Shown: piece after piece, positions 1-7,463 of the stretch
How positions within the stretch are numbered: position 1 is the first letter of the stretch
Layout: every line of letters begins with the position of its first letter
Source: Pseudomonadota bacterium
GTDB lineage: Bacteria > Pseudomonadota > Gammaproteobacteria > Xanthomonadales > Xanthomonadaceae
Length of the DNA: 49,416 nucleotides
Direction of reading: 5' to 3'
NCBI GenBank assembly: GCA_023388715.1
Contig: JAEWFT010000034.1
Location: 1-49,416 of the forward strand
Program-made: the position numbers and the translations under genes
Notes under the pieces: generated by a model
What the model was told of the DNA's origin: nothing
Database searches by the model: none
The model's input: only the letters and a program-made list of their open reading frames with translations

Positions 1-79
1 CCGCCAGCGCCGCGCGCGCCCCGGCGGCCCAGCCCGGGTCGGCCGCGGGGCCGCCCTGCCCGTCAGCCGCGGCGGGCAC
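1..79 (-). CDS. glnD: Probable N-terminus of GlnD (PII uridylyltransferase), truncated by the window edge
   Basis: An open frame begins with GTG two bases after the map stop codon and runs off the left edge, giving 26 codons. It contains an Asp-Pro-Gly-Trp stretch followed by Ala/Arg-rich residues, which resembles the opening helix of GlnD proteins. The map-glnD order is conserved in gammaproteobacteria, and that context is the main reason for the call. GlnD would uridylylate and de-uridylylate PII in response to glutamine. No catalytic motif lies inside the window, so the identity is an inference; any other gene downstream of map is possible. Confidence 0.45.
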   Translation of the reverse strand, partial: MPAAADGQGGPAADPGWAAGARAALA

Positions 80-81
80 GC

Positions 82-858
82 TCACAGCCCGTTGTCGTCG
101 CCGGGCAGGCGGGTGAGGATCTCGACCCCATCGGCGGTGACCGCCACCGTGTGCTCCCACTGCGCGGAGAGCTTGCGGTCCTTGGTCACCACGGTCCAGC
201 CGTCGGGCAGCAGGCGGGTGTGGCGCGCGCCCTCGTTGATCATCGGCTCGATGGTGAAGGTCATGCCCTCCTTGAGCACCAGCCCTTCGCCGGGGCGGCC
301 GTAGTGCAGCACCTGGGGATCGTCGTGGTAGACCTCGCCGATCCCGTGGCCGCAATACTCGCGCACCACGGAGAAGCGCTCCGACTCGGCGTACTGCTGG
401 ATGGCATGGCCGATGTCGCCCAGGGTGGCGCCGGGCCTGACCACGCGGATGCCGCGGAACATCGCCTCGCGGGTCACCTCCACCAGCCGCCGCGCCATCA
501 CCGAGGGGGTGCCGACGAAGTACATGCGGCTGGTGTCGCCGTGCCAGCCGTCCTTGATCACGGTGACGTCGATGTTGACGATGTCGCCGTCCTTCAGCAC
601 CTTCGCCTCGCTCGGGATGCCGTGGCAAATGACGTTGTTGACCGAGGTGCACACCGTCTTCGGATAGCCGCGGTAGCCGACGTTGGCCGGCGTCGCCCCC
701 TGCACGTTGACGATATGGTCGTGGCAGATGCGGTCCAGCTCTTCGGTGGTGACGCCGGGCTTCACGAACGGGGCGACCACCTGCAGCACTTCGGCGGCCA
801 GGCGACCGGCCTCGCGCATCTTCTCGATCTCGGCGGGGGTCTTCAGGTGGATACTCAT
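82..858 (-). CDS. map: Methionine aminopeptidase, type I
   Basis: This 258-residue protein removes the initiator methionine from nascent proteins in the cytosol. It has the pita-bread metallopeptidase ligands in order: Asp in NIDVTV, Asp in GDTSRM, His in the GHGIG segment, Glu in TIEPMI and Glu in WEHTVAV. Its length is typical for type Ia enzymes without an N-terminal zinc finger. The ATG at 858 begins MSIHLKTPAEIEKMREAG, the normal family opening. It is divergent from rpsB, as in E. coli. A GATAAT hexamer ends six bases before the ATG and no Shine-Dalgarno is visible, so the mRNA may be leaderless. Confidence 0.98.
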   Translation of the reverse strand: MSIHLKTPAEIEKMREAGRLAAEVLQVVAPFVKPGVTTEELDRICHDHIVNVQGATPANVGYRGYPKTVCTSVNNVICHGIPSEAKVLKDGDIVNIDVTVIKDGWHGDTSRMYFVGTPSVMARRLVEVTREAMFRGIRVVRPGATLGDIGHAIQQYAESERFSVVREYCGHGIGEVYHDDPQVLHYGRPGEGLVLKEGMTFTIEPMINEGARHTRLLPDGWTVVTKDRKLSAQWEHTVAVTADGVEILTRLPGDDNGL

Positions 859-864
859 GCCGGG

Positions 865-870
865 ATTATC
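865..870 (-). promoter_or_regulatory. Candidate -10 element of map, leaderless type
   Basis: On the minus strand GATAAT lies with six bases between it and the map ATG, which would place transcription initiation at or next to the start codon. No clear -35 hexamer is seen at 17-18 bp. The same spacing recurs at xseB, maf, lptE and accA. The call rests on sequence only. Confidence 0.35.
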
Positions 871-956
871 GCCGATCCGCCCCCGCGCGGTTTCGTGCGT
901 GGTCGTCCGGGGACCGGCGGGCCGCCGCGGCTTCCTTCACTCGCGCAGCCTCCGGT

Positions 957-986
957 TTGCCCGGAGCCTTGCCCGCAGGCTATACT
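957..986 (+). promoter_or_regulatory. Sigma-70-type promoter of rpsB
   Basis: TTGCCC at 957-962 and TATACT at 981-986 are separated by 18 bp, the best hexamer pair in this intergenic region. Initiation near position 993 would give a leader of about 190 nt before rpsB, close to the long leader known for the E. coli rpsB-tsf operon. Confidence 0.65.
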
Positions 987-1051
987 CCCGGGGCTTTATC
1001 GCCGCCACGACGGGCGCACCGTCGAATCCACACCCATCGACAACCCCTGCG

Positions 1052-1107
1052 CCGGGGTGCCTTGCAAGAGGTTCGGACGCAGTGACGATGGGGAGGCCCA
1101 ACCCCGG
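1052..1107 (+). promoter_or_regulatory. Structured rpsB leader, candidate ribosomal protein S2 autoregulatory element
   Basis: The 325-base gap between map and rpsB contains no gene. Within the predicted leader, 1052-1058 pairs perfectly with 1101-1107 (CCGGGGT/ACCCCGG). The stem continues as GCCTT (1059-1063) against GAGGC (1093-1097) across a three-base bulge. A second hairpin pairs GATGGG (1128-1133) with CCCATC (1148-1153). E. coli S2 is known to repress rpsB-tsf translation through its leader. Equating this fold with that element is inference, since I cannot align them. Confidence 0.5.
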
Positions 1108-1183
1108 AATCCAGCGCACATCGACCCGATGGGCGCGACGCCTTCATCCCATCGGCGTGGGTTCCATCATCGGAGTTTCTGCA

Positions 1184-1960
1184 ATGCCCCAGATCACCAT
1201 GCGCCAGATGCTGGAAGCCGGCGTCCATTTCGGCCACCAGACCCGCTACTGGAACCCCAAGATGGGCCCGTACATCTTCGGCGCCCGCGGCAAGATCCAC
1301 ATCATCAACCTCGAGAAGACCGTCCCGCTGTTCAACGACGCGATGAACTTCATCAGCGGCGTGGCCCAGCGGCGCGGCGTGATCCTGTTCGTGGGCACCA
1401 AGCGCAGCGCGCGCGAGGCGATCAAGGAAGAAGCCGAGCGTTGCGGCATGCCGTACATGACCCAGCGCTGGCTGGGCGGCTCGCTGACCAACTTCGCCAC
1501 GGTGAAGAAGTCGGTCGCCCGCCTGAAGGAACTGGAGTCGGCCGAGACCGACGGCACCTTCCAGAAGCTGGTCAAGCACGAAGTGATGGGCCTGCGCCGC
1601 GAGCGCGACAAGCTGGAAGCCTCGCTGGGCGGCATCAAGGACATGAACCGCCTGCCCGACGCGCTGTTCGTGATCGACATCGGCCACGAGAACATCGCGA
1701 TCAAGGAAGCCAAGAAGCTCGGCATCCCGGTCATCGCGGTCGTGGACACCAACTACGACCCCGCCCTGGTCGACTACGCGATCCCCGGCAACGACGACGC
1801 CATCCGCGCCGTGCAGCTGTATGCCCGCGCCGCGGCCGATGCCGTGCTGGAAGGCAAGGCGGCGATGCCGTCGGCCGCCTCCGTGCGCGAGGAGGATTTC
1901 GCCGCGGCTGCCGCCGAGGAAGGCAACGAGAAGAAGCCGGCCCGCGCCAAGGCCGAGTAA
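1184..1960 (+). CDS. rpsB: 30S ribosomal protein S2
   Basis: S2 is a late-binding protein of the 30S head and neck that helps recruit S1. The 258-residue product opens MPQITMRQMLEAGVHFGHQ, the family signature, and has FVGTKRSAREAI and LGIPVIAVVDTNYDP further on. The ATG at 1184 is chosen because GGAG at 1172-1175 sits eight bases upstream and matches the family N-terminus; the frame is open further upstream but without S2 similarity. The tail from about residue 235 is Ala/Glu/Lys-rich and looks disordered. It is the first gene of the rpsB-small ORF-tsf operon. Confidence 0.99.
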   Translation: MPQITMRQMLEAGVHFGHQTRYWNPKMGPYIFGARGKIHIINLEKTVPLFNDAMNFISGVAQRRGVILFVGTKRSAREAIKEEAERCGMPYMTQRWLGGSLTNFATVKKSVARLKELESAETDGTFQKLVKHEVMGLRRERDKLEASLGGIKDMNRLPDALFVIDIGHENIAIKEAKKLGIPVIAVVDTNYDPALVDYAIPGNDDAIRAVQLYARAAADAVLEGKAAMPSAASVREEDFAAAAAEEGNEKKPARAKAE

Positions 1961-1970
1961 GCACTGCCCC

Positions 1971-1992
1971 GGCGGCCGCCCGCGCGGCCGCC
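1971..1992 (+). terminator. GC hairpin just downstream of rpsB, possible attenuator or processing site
   Basis: GGCGGCCGC (1971-1979) and GCGGCCGCC (1984-1992) form a perfect 9-bp stem with a CCGC loop, ten bases after the rpsB stop. No U-tract follows, so it is not a classical terminator. It lies directly before the ribosome binding site of the small ORF and could lower read-through into tsf or act as a 3' stabiliser for the rpsB mRNA. Confidence 0.45.
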
Positions 1993-2011
1993 CTTCCCCG
2001 CAGGAGGTCGC

Positions 2012-2200
2012 ATGAGCACGCATCGCACGCTGGACGGCAAGCCCGACACCGAGGAACTGGTCACCGCCAAGCCGGCGGATCCCTCCGAGGACGTCAACGC
2101 CGAACTCGATCCCGAGGTGGCCGAGCGCGCCCTGCGCCAGGTCGCCGAGAACGAGCAGCTGCAGCGCGACGCGGCCTACGACGACGACGGCATGCCCTGA
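2012..2200 (+). CDS. Small acidic protein of unknown function between rpsB and tsf
   Basis: I do not recognise this 62-residue protein. It has a near-ideal Shine-Dalgarno (AGGAGG at 2002-2007, four bases before the ATG) and ends in a clean TGA. The composition is strongly acidic (runs of Asp/Glu, ending YDDDGMP), with one likely helix around residues 33-51 (PEVAERALRQVAENEQLQRD). There is no signal peptide or membrane segment. It lies in the same transcription unit as ribosomal protein S2 and EF-Ts, so a translation-linked role is possible but unproven. Chance ORFs are common at this G+C content; the ribosome binding site and position argue that this one is real. Confidence 0.65.
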   Translation: MSTHRTLDGKPDTEELVTAKPADPSEDVNAELDPEVAERALRQVAENEQLQRDAAYDDDGMP

Positions 2201-2262
2201 ACGCCGGCGTCATCCGCCTGCCACGCCGGCCGCGCACCCTGCGCGCCGGCACTCCCACACGA

Positions 2263-2279
2263 CCGGCGCCCGGCGCCGG
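2263..2279 (+). repeat. Inverted repeat in the tsf leader
   Basis: CCGGCGC (2263-2269) and GCGCCGG (2273-2279) form a 7-bp stem with a three-base loop, 26 bases before the tsf ATG and just upstream of its Shine-Dalgarno. It could influence tsf translation or mark an mRNA processing site. No U-tract follows. Confidence 0.35.
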
Positions 2280-2305
2280 CCCTGCACCACACAAGGAACA
2301 GACAA

Positions 2306-3187
<882 letters not shown>

Positions 3188-3214
3188 TCGACCTCACTGC
3201 GCTGCTTGAGAAGA

Positions 3215-3238
3215 CCCGCCGGCAACGGCGGGTTTTTT
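3215..3238 (+). terminator. Rho-independent terminator of the rpsB-tsf operon
   Basis: CCCGCCG (3215-3221), loop GCAA and CGGCGGG (3226-3232) form a perfect 7-bp stem with a GNRA-type tetraloop, followed directly by six T residues (3233-3238). It ends 13 bases before the convergent stop codon of the minus-strand gene at 3252. Confidence 0.93.
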
Positions 3239-3251
3239 CTTGGTGCGGCGC

Positions 3252-3548
3252 CTAGCCCGAGCGGCCTTGCGGTTCCCGTGCGCCCGGTTCGGCGCGGGGA
3301 CGGACCTTCTGCAGGACGAACCCGACGATCGCGGTCAGCAGGATCAGGCTGTTGGTCACGATGAACACCCAGTTGCCCAGCAGCACGCTGTAGACCACGA
3401 AGCCCAGCGAGGCCAGCGACTGGCCGATGAACAGCCAGTGCGAGACGCCCTCGGCGCCCTCCGTGTACTGCTTGAAGATCTGCCGGACCAGGGTGGCCAG
3501 CAGGATCGCCGACGCCCCCCAGCCGATCACGTCGGCCCATGCGTTCAT
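3252..3548 (-). CDS. PQ-loop/SemiSWEET-like small membrane protein
   Basis: This 98-residue protein has three predicted membrane helices (about 4-21, 35-55 and 58-80), the size of one SemiSWEET triple-helix bundle; such proteins dimerise. The first loop reads TLVRQIFKQY followed by GVSHWLFIGQ, where a typical SemiSWEET has a Pro-Gln pair; here Arg-Gln replaces it, so sugar transport is uncertain. The ATG at 3548 is chosen over an in-frame upstream ATG because GGAGG lies just before it. It starts 16 bases after the xthA stop and is probably co-transcribed with it. Confidence 0.8.
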   Translation of the reverse strand: MNAWADVIGWGASAILLATLVRQIFKQYTEGAEGVSHWLFIGQSLASLGFVVYSVLLGNWVFIVTNSLILLTAIVGFVLQKVRPRAEPGAREPQGRSG

Positions 3549-3564
3549 TGAGGCCTCCTCCAAG

Positions 3565-4359
3565 TCATGGCATGGCCACCTCGACCCAGGTGGGCGCATG
3601 GTCGCTGGCTTTCTCCTGCAGGCGCACCCAGCGATCGACGCCGGCGTCCTTTAGCCGTTTTGCCAGTGGCGCATTGAGCAGCAGGTGGTCGATGCGCAGA
3701 CCGCGGTCGCGTTCGGCATGCTGGCGGAAGTAGTCCCAGAACGTGTAGATGCGCGCGTCGCCTGCGATGGTGCGCAGCGCGTCGGTCCAGCCCTGATCGA
3801 GCAACCGGTTGAACAGCGCGCGCACCTCGGGCTGGATCAGCGCGTCCTTGCGCCACGCCTTGGCGTCGTACACGTCCTCGTCGGTCGGGATCACGTTGTA
3901 GTCCCCCATCAGCACCACCGGGTGCGGCAGGGACGCCAGTTCGCCGGCATGCGCGAGCAGGCGCTGCATCCACGCCAGCTTGTAGTCGAACTTCGGCCCC
4001 GGCTGCGGGTTGCCGTTGGGCAGGTACAGCGCGCCGACCACGATGCCATGCACCGCGGCCTCGATGTAGCGGCTCTGGGCATCGTCGGGGTCGCCGGGCA
4101 GGCCGCGGCGACTCTCCACCGGCTGCACCCCGCGGCCCAGGATCGCCACGCCGTTCCAGGAGCGCTGGCCCTGCCAGATGGCGCCGTAGCCCGCCGCGTC
4201 CAGTGCCTCCACCGGGAAGGCGTCATCCACCGCCTTGAGCTCCTGCAGCGCGACGACGTCGGGCTGCTCGCGCTCCAGCCACGCCAGCAGGTGCGGCAGC
4301 CGGGTGCCGATGCCGTTGACGTTGAAGGTGGCGAGCGTGAGGCGTTTGCGCGAGGCCAT
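3565..4359 (-). CDS. xthA: Exodeoxyribonuclease III (AP endonuclease, EEP family)
   Basis: This enzyme cuts at abasic sites and digests 3' ends in base-excision repair. The 264-residue product shows the family motifs in order: FNVNGI near residue 12, ALQELK with the metal-binding Glu40, the YLPNGNP block, GDYNVIP with catalytic Asp and Asn, and SDHAP with the catalytic Asp-His at the C-terminus. The ATG at 4359 gives the normal start (MASRKRLTLATFNVNG); 30 upstream in-frame residues show no similarity and are excluded. The PQ-loop gene follows after 16 bases. Confidence 0.96.
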   Translation of the reverse strand: MASRKRLTLATFNVNGIGTRLPHLLAWLEREQPDVVALQELKAVDDAFPVEALDAAGYGAIWQGQRSWNGVAILGRGVQPVESRRGLPGDPDDAQSRYIEAAVHGIVVGALYLPNGNPQPGPKFDYKLAWMQRLLAHAGELASLPHPVVLMGDYNVIPTDEDVYDAKAWRKDALIQPEVRALFNRLLDQGWTDALRTIAGDARIYTFWDYFRQHAERDRGLRIDHLLLNAPLAKRLKDAGVDRWVRLQEKASDHAPTWVEVAMP

Positions 4360-4453
4360 GCGCGGGTTATGCCGGTCGCCGGGTGAATCCCGCGTGGGGA
4401 GCCCTGCGGCCGTGCCACGGCCGCGCCACCGCTCGGTGCATGGCGCCATCGGC

Positions 4454-4459
4454 TAGAAT
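4454..4459 (+). promoter_or_regulatory. Candidate -10 element upstream of pyrH
   Basis: TAGAAT lies 28 bases before the pyrH ATG in the divergent xthA-pyrH gap. The matching -35 position is GC-rich and poor, as at other promoters in this window. Some promoter is expected here because pyrH starts a long plus-strand run next to a divergent gene. Confidence 0.45.
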
Positions 4460-4487
4460 TGCGCTGTTTGCCCACCCGGAACCCGCC

Positions 4488-5210
4488 ATGACGCCACTCG
4501 CCCACCGCCGTGTCCTGCTGAAACTCTCGGGCGAGGCGCTGATGGGCGACGAGGATTACGGGATCGACCCCAAGATCCTGCACCGGATCGCGGCCGAGGT
4601 GATGGAAGCCCACGCGGCGGGCGCCGAGGTCGCGCTGGTGATCGGCGGCGGCAACATCTTCCGCGGGGCCGGCCTGGCCGCAGGCGGCATGGACCGCGTC
4701 ACCGGCGACCAGATGGGCATGCTGGCCACGGTGATCAACGCGCTTGCGATGCAGGACGCGCTGGAGAAGCGCGGCGGCAAGGCGCGGGTGATGAGCGCGA
4801 TCAAGATCAACGACGTGTGCGAGGACTACATCCGCCGGCGCGCGATCCGCCACCTGGAGAAGGGGCGCATCACCATCTTCGCCGCCGGCGTCGGCGCGCC
4901 CTTCTTCACCACGGATTCGGGCGCCGCGCTGCGCGCGGTGGAGATCGGCGCCGACCTGCTGCTGAAGGCGACCAAGGTCGATGGGGTGTACGACAAGGAC
5001 CCCAAGAAGCACGCCGACGCGGTGAAGCTGGACGCGCTCACCTACGACGAGGTGATCGCGCGCAACCTGCAGGTGATGGATACCGCCGCGTTCGCCCTGT
5101 GCCGCGACGCCCGCCTGCCGATGCGCATCTTCGACATGGCCGAGCCCGGCGCACTGCTGCGCATCCTGCGCGGCGAACCGGTCGGCACCCTGGTCCACGC
5201 CGCCGGCTGA
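4488..5210 (+). CDS. pyrH: UMP kinase
   Basis: It phosphorylates UMP to UDP in pyrimidine nucleotide synthesis; bacterial UMP kinase is a hexamer of the amino-acid-kinase fold, allosterically controlled by GTP and UTP. The 240-residue product has LLKLSGEALMG at the N-terminus (phosphate-binding Lys12), GGGNIFRG around residue 50, TDSGAALRA, and LKATKVDGVYDKDPKK in the nucleotide-binding half. The ATG at 4488 gives the standard N-terminus; in-frame codons further upstream belong to the intergenic region. It heads the pyrH-frr-uppS run as in many proteobacteria. Confidence 0.98.
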   Translation: MTPLAHRRVLLKLSGEALMGDEDYGIDPKILHRIAAEVMEAHAAGAEVALVIGGGNIFRGAGLAAGGMDRVTGDQMGMLATVINALAMQDALEKRGGKARVMSAIKINDVCEDYIRRRAIRHLEKGRITIFAAGVGAPFFTTDSGAALRAVEIGADLLLKATKVDGVYDKDPKKHADAVKLDALTYDEVIARNLQVMDTAAFALCRDARLPMRIFDMAEPGALLRILRGEPVGTLVHAAG

Positions 5211-5234
5211 ACGGCGCTGCGGGTGGGACCCGCT

Positions 5235-5240
5235 TATAAT
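5235..5240 (+). promoter_or_regulatory. Consensus -10 element upstream of frr
   Basis: A perfect TATAAT sits 34 bases before the frr ATG in the 64-base gap after pyrH. The -35 position is weak. It suggests that frr and the downstream envelope genes have their own promoter in addition to read-through from pyrH. Confidence 0.55.
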
Positions 5241-5274
5241 CCCGCGGCTAAGACAACCGAGCTGGAGCCGCGCG

Positions 5275-5832
5275 ATGCTGAACGAGATCAAGAAGGACGC
5301 CCAGGCCCGCATGGGCAAGAGCATCGAGGCCCTGCGCCACAACCTGGTCAAGATCCGCACCGGCCGCGCCAACGCGGGCCTGGTGGACAGCATCAAGGTC
5401 AACTACTACGGCTCCGACATGCCGCTCTCGCAGGTCGCCAGCGTGGCGGTGGGCGATGCGCGCTCGATCATCATCACCCCGTGGGAAAAGCAGATGGTGG
5501 GCGCGGTCGAGAAGGCGCTGCTCGCCTCCGACCTCGGCCTGACCCCCAACACCGCGGGCACCGTGATCCGCCTGAACATCCCGGCGCTGACCGAGGAGCG
5601 CCGCAAGGAGCTGGCCAAGGTCGTCCATGCCGAGGGCGAGGACGCCAAGGTGGCGGTCCGCAACATCCGCCGCGACGCCAACCACCAGGTCAAGGAACTG
5701 CTGAAGGACAAGCAAATCACCGAAGACGAAAGTGCCCGCGCCGAACAGGAGATCCAGAAGATCACCGATGCGGCGATCAAGGACGTCGACGAGGTGGTCA
5801 AGGAAAAGGAAGTCGAGCTGATGTCCGTCTGA
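5275..5832 (+). CDS. frr: Ribosome recycling factor
   Basis: RRF splits the post-termination ribosome together with EF-G. The 185-residue length is exactly that of the family. Conserved blocks include KIRTGRAN (about residue 23), the VNYYGS segment (about 42-48) and the C-terminal long helix with RNIRRDAN and KDKQITEDE. The ATG at 5275 follows GGAG at 5264-5267. The tRNA-mimic L-shaped fold is expected from the family. uppS starts 22 bases after the stop. Confidence 0.99.
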   Translation: MLNEIKKDAQARMGKSIEALRHNLVKIRTGRANAGLVDSIKVNYYGSDMPLSQVASVAVGDARSIIITPWEKQMVGAVEKALLASDLGLTPNTAGTVIRLNIPALTEERRKELAKVVHAEGEDAKVAVRNIRRDANHQVKELLKDKQITEDESARAEQEIQKITDAAIKDVDEVVKEKEVELMSV

Positions 5833-5854
5833 GGCCGCCGCGGCCTCGCACACG

Positions 5855-6607
5855 ATGGAACTGCCCCACAGCGCGATCCCGCGCCATGTCGCCATCATCA
5901 TGGATGGCAACGGCCGCTGGGCCCAGCAGCGCCGCCGCCCGCGCCTGATCGGCCATCGCGCCGGCGCGCGGGCGGTCCGCAGCTGCGTGGAGTTCTGCCT
6001 GGAGCGGGGGATCGGTGCGCTAACCCTGTTCGCGTTCTCCAGCGAGAACTGGAACCGGCCCGCGGAGGAAGTCGGCGGGCTGATGAAGCTCTTCCTCGGT
6101 GCGCTGGAGCGCGAGGTCGACGAATTGCACCGGCTGGGCGCGCGCCTGCGCTTCATCGGCGACCGCAGCCGCTTCGATGCGGCGATCCTGTCGCGGATGG
6201 AGGCCGCCGAACGGCTGACCCTGGCCAATTCGCGGCTGCAGCTGGCCATTGCCGCCAGCTACGGGGGTCGCCAGGACATCACCCAGGCCGCGCGCAGCCT
6301 GGCCGAGGACGTAGAGGCAGGCCGCCTGGCGCCGCAAGCCATCGACGAGGACGCGCTGTCGGCGCGGATGGCGCTCGCCGACCTCCCCGCGCCCGACCTG
6401 TTCATCCGCACCGGCGGCGAACTGCGGATCAGCAACTTCCTGCTGTGGCAGCTTGCCTACACTGAACTGTGGTTCACGGAAACGTTGTGGCCCGACGTGG
6501 ATGCGGCGACACTCCAGCGCGCGCTGGACGACTACGCGACGCGGGAACGCCGGTACGGCCTCACCAGCGCGCAACTCGCCGGGCCACCACAGGGGACACC
6601 AGCTTGA
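5855..6607 (+). CDS. uppS: Undecaprenyl diphosphate synthase
   Basis: This cis-prenyltransferase elongates farnesyl diphosphate to C55-PP, the lipid carrier for peptidoglycan and O-antigen. The 250-residue protein carries the family motifs: HVAIIMDGNGRWA with catalytic Asp17, GHRAGA, FAFSSENWNRP, and RTGGELRISNFLLWQ followed by AYTELWF. The isoprenoid supply genes dxr and ispA lie downstream in the same run. The stop codon overlaps the TTG start of cdsA by three bases, suggesting translational coupling. Confidence 0.98.
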   Translation: MELPHSAIPRHVAIIMDGNGRWAQQRRRPRLIGHRAGARAVRSCVEFCLERGIGALTLFAFSSENWNRPAEEVGGLMKLFLGALEREVDELHRLGARLRFIGDRSRFDAAILSRMEAAERLTLANSRLQLAIAASYGGRQDITQAARSLAEDVEAGRLAPQAIDEDALSARMALADLPAPDLFIRTGGELRISNFLLWQLAYTELWFTETLWPDVDAATLQRALDDYATRERRYGLTSAQLAGPPQGTPA

Positions 6608-7455
6608 CCAAGACGCGCGTGCTTGCCGCCCTGATCATGGCGCCGCTGGCCATTGGCGGCGTGCTGCTGCTGCCGACCCCGTGGCTGATGCCGATCGTGG
6701 CGGCGCTGTTCCTGACCGGCCTGTGGGAATGGCTGAAGCTGGCCGACATCGAGGACCACCTTGCCCGCACGGTCCTGCTGGCCTGCAACCTGGCGCTGAT
6801 GGTCGCGCTGGTCTGGGGCACGCGCACCGCGCAGGGCGGTTCGCTGGCGCTGCTGGAACTGGTGGTGGTGCTGGGCGTGGTCTGGTGGCTGCTGTCGATG
6901 CTGTGGCTCAAGCACTATGACTTCGCCTCCGACCACGACGGCCACGCGCGCGCCTTCAAGCTGCTCGCCGGCACCCTGGCGGTGGTCCCCGCCTGGTGCG
7001 CGCTCGGCGTCATCCATGCGTCGGAGCCGAACGGCCACCGCTGGCTGCTCCTGGCGCTGTTCCTGGTCTGGGCCGCCGATACCGGCGCCTATTTCGCCGG
7101 CCGCACGTTCGGCGGCAGGATCTTCGGCGGGCGCAAGCTCGCCCCGCGCATCAGCCCCAACAAGACCATCGAGGGCCTGCTGGGCGGAGTACTGCTGGCG
7201 GTGCTGGTGGCGATCGCCGGCGCGCTGCTGATCGGGGTGGACGCCGCGCAGCTGGCGGCCGTGGTGGTGGTCGCGATCGTCACCGTGCTGTTCTCGGTGG
7301 TCGGCGACCTGTTCGAAAGCCTGCTCAAGCGGCATGTCGGGGCCAAGGATTCCAGCCAGCTGATCCCCGGCCACGGCGGCGTGCTCGACCGCATCGACAG
7401 CGTGCTCGCCGCGCTGCCGGTGTTCGCGCTGGGCAAGGGCCTGCTGGGATTCTGA
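6604..7455 (+). CDS. cdsA: Phosphatidate cytidylyltransferase (CDP-diglyceride synthase)
   Basis: It makes CDP-diacylglycerol from phosphatidate and CTP at the inner membrane, feeding all phospholipid synthesis. The 283-residue product is a multi-pass membrane protein (about eight helices). It ends with the CDP-DAG synthase signature: LLKRHVGAKDS followed by PGHGGVLDRIDS. I choose TTG at 6604, overlapping the uppS stop as TTGA, because the reading frame then begins MTKTRVLAALIMAP, the usual family start, and AGGGGA lies upstream; no in-frame ATG fits. Confidence 0.95.
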   Translation: MTKTRVLAALIMAPLAIGGVLLLPTPWLMPIVAALFLTGLWEWLKLADIEDHLARTVLLACNLALMVALVWGTRTAQGGSLALLELVVVLGVVWWLLSMLWLKHYDFASDHDGHARAFKLLAGTLAVVPAWCALGVIHASEPNGHRWLLLALFLVWAADTGAYFAGRTFGGRIFGGRKLAPRISPNKTIEGLLGGVLLAVLVAIAGALLIGVDAAQLAAVVVVAIVTVLFSVVGDLFESLLKRHVGAKDSSQLIPGHGGVLDRIDSVLAALPVFALGKGLLGF

Positions 7456-7463
7456 GGATCGAC

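Noticed and set aside
683..1183. In-frame N-terminal extension of rpsB by 167 codons
   Set aside because: The extension runs antisense through map and the promoter region, lacks S2 similarity, and the ATG at 1184 has a good Shine-Dalgarno and the family N-terminus.
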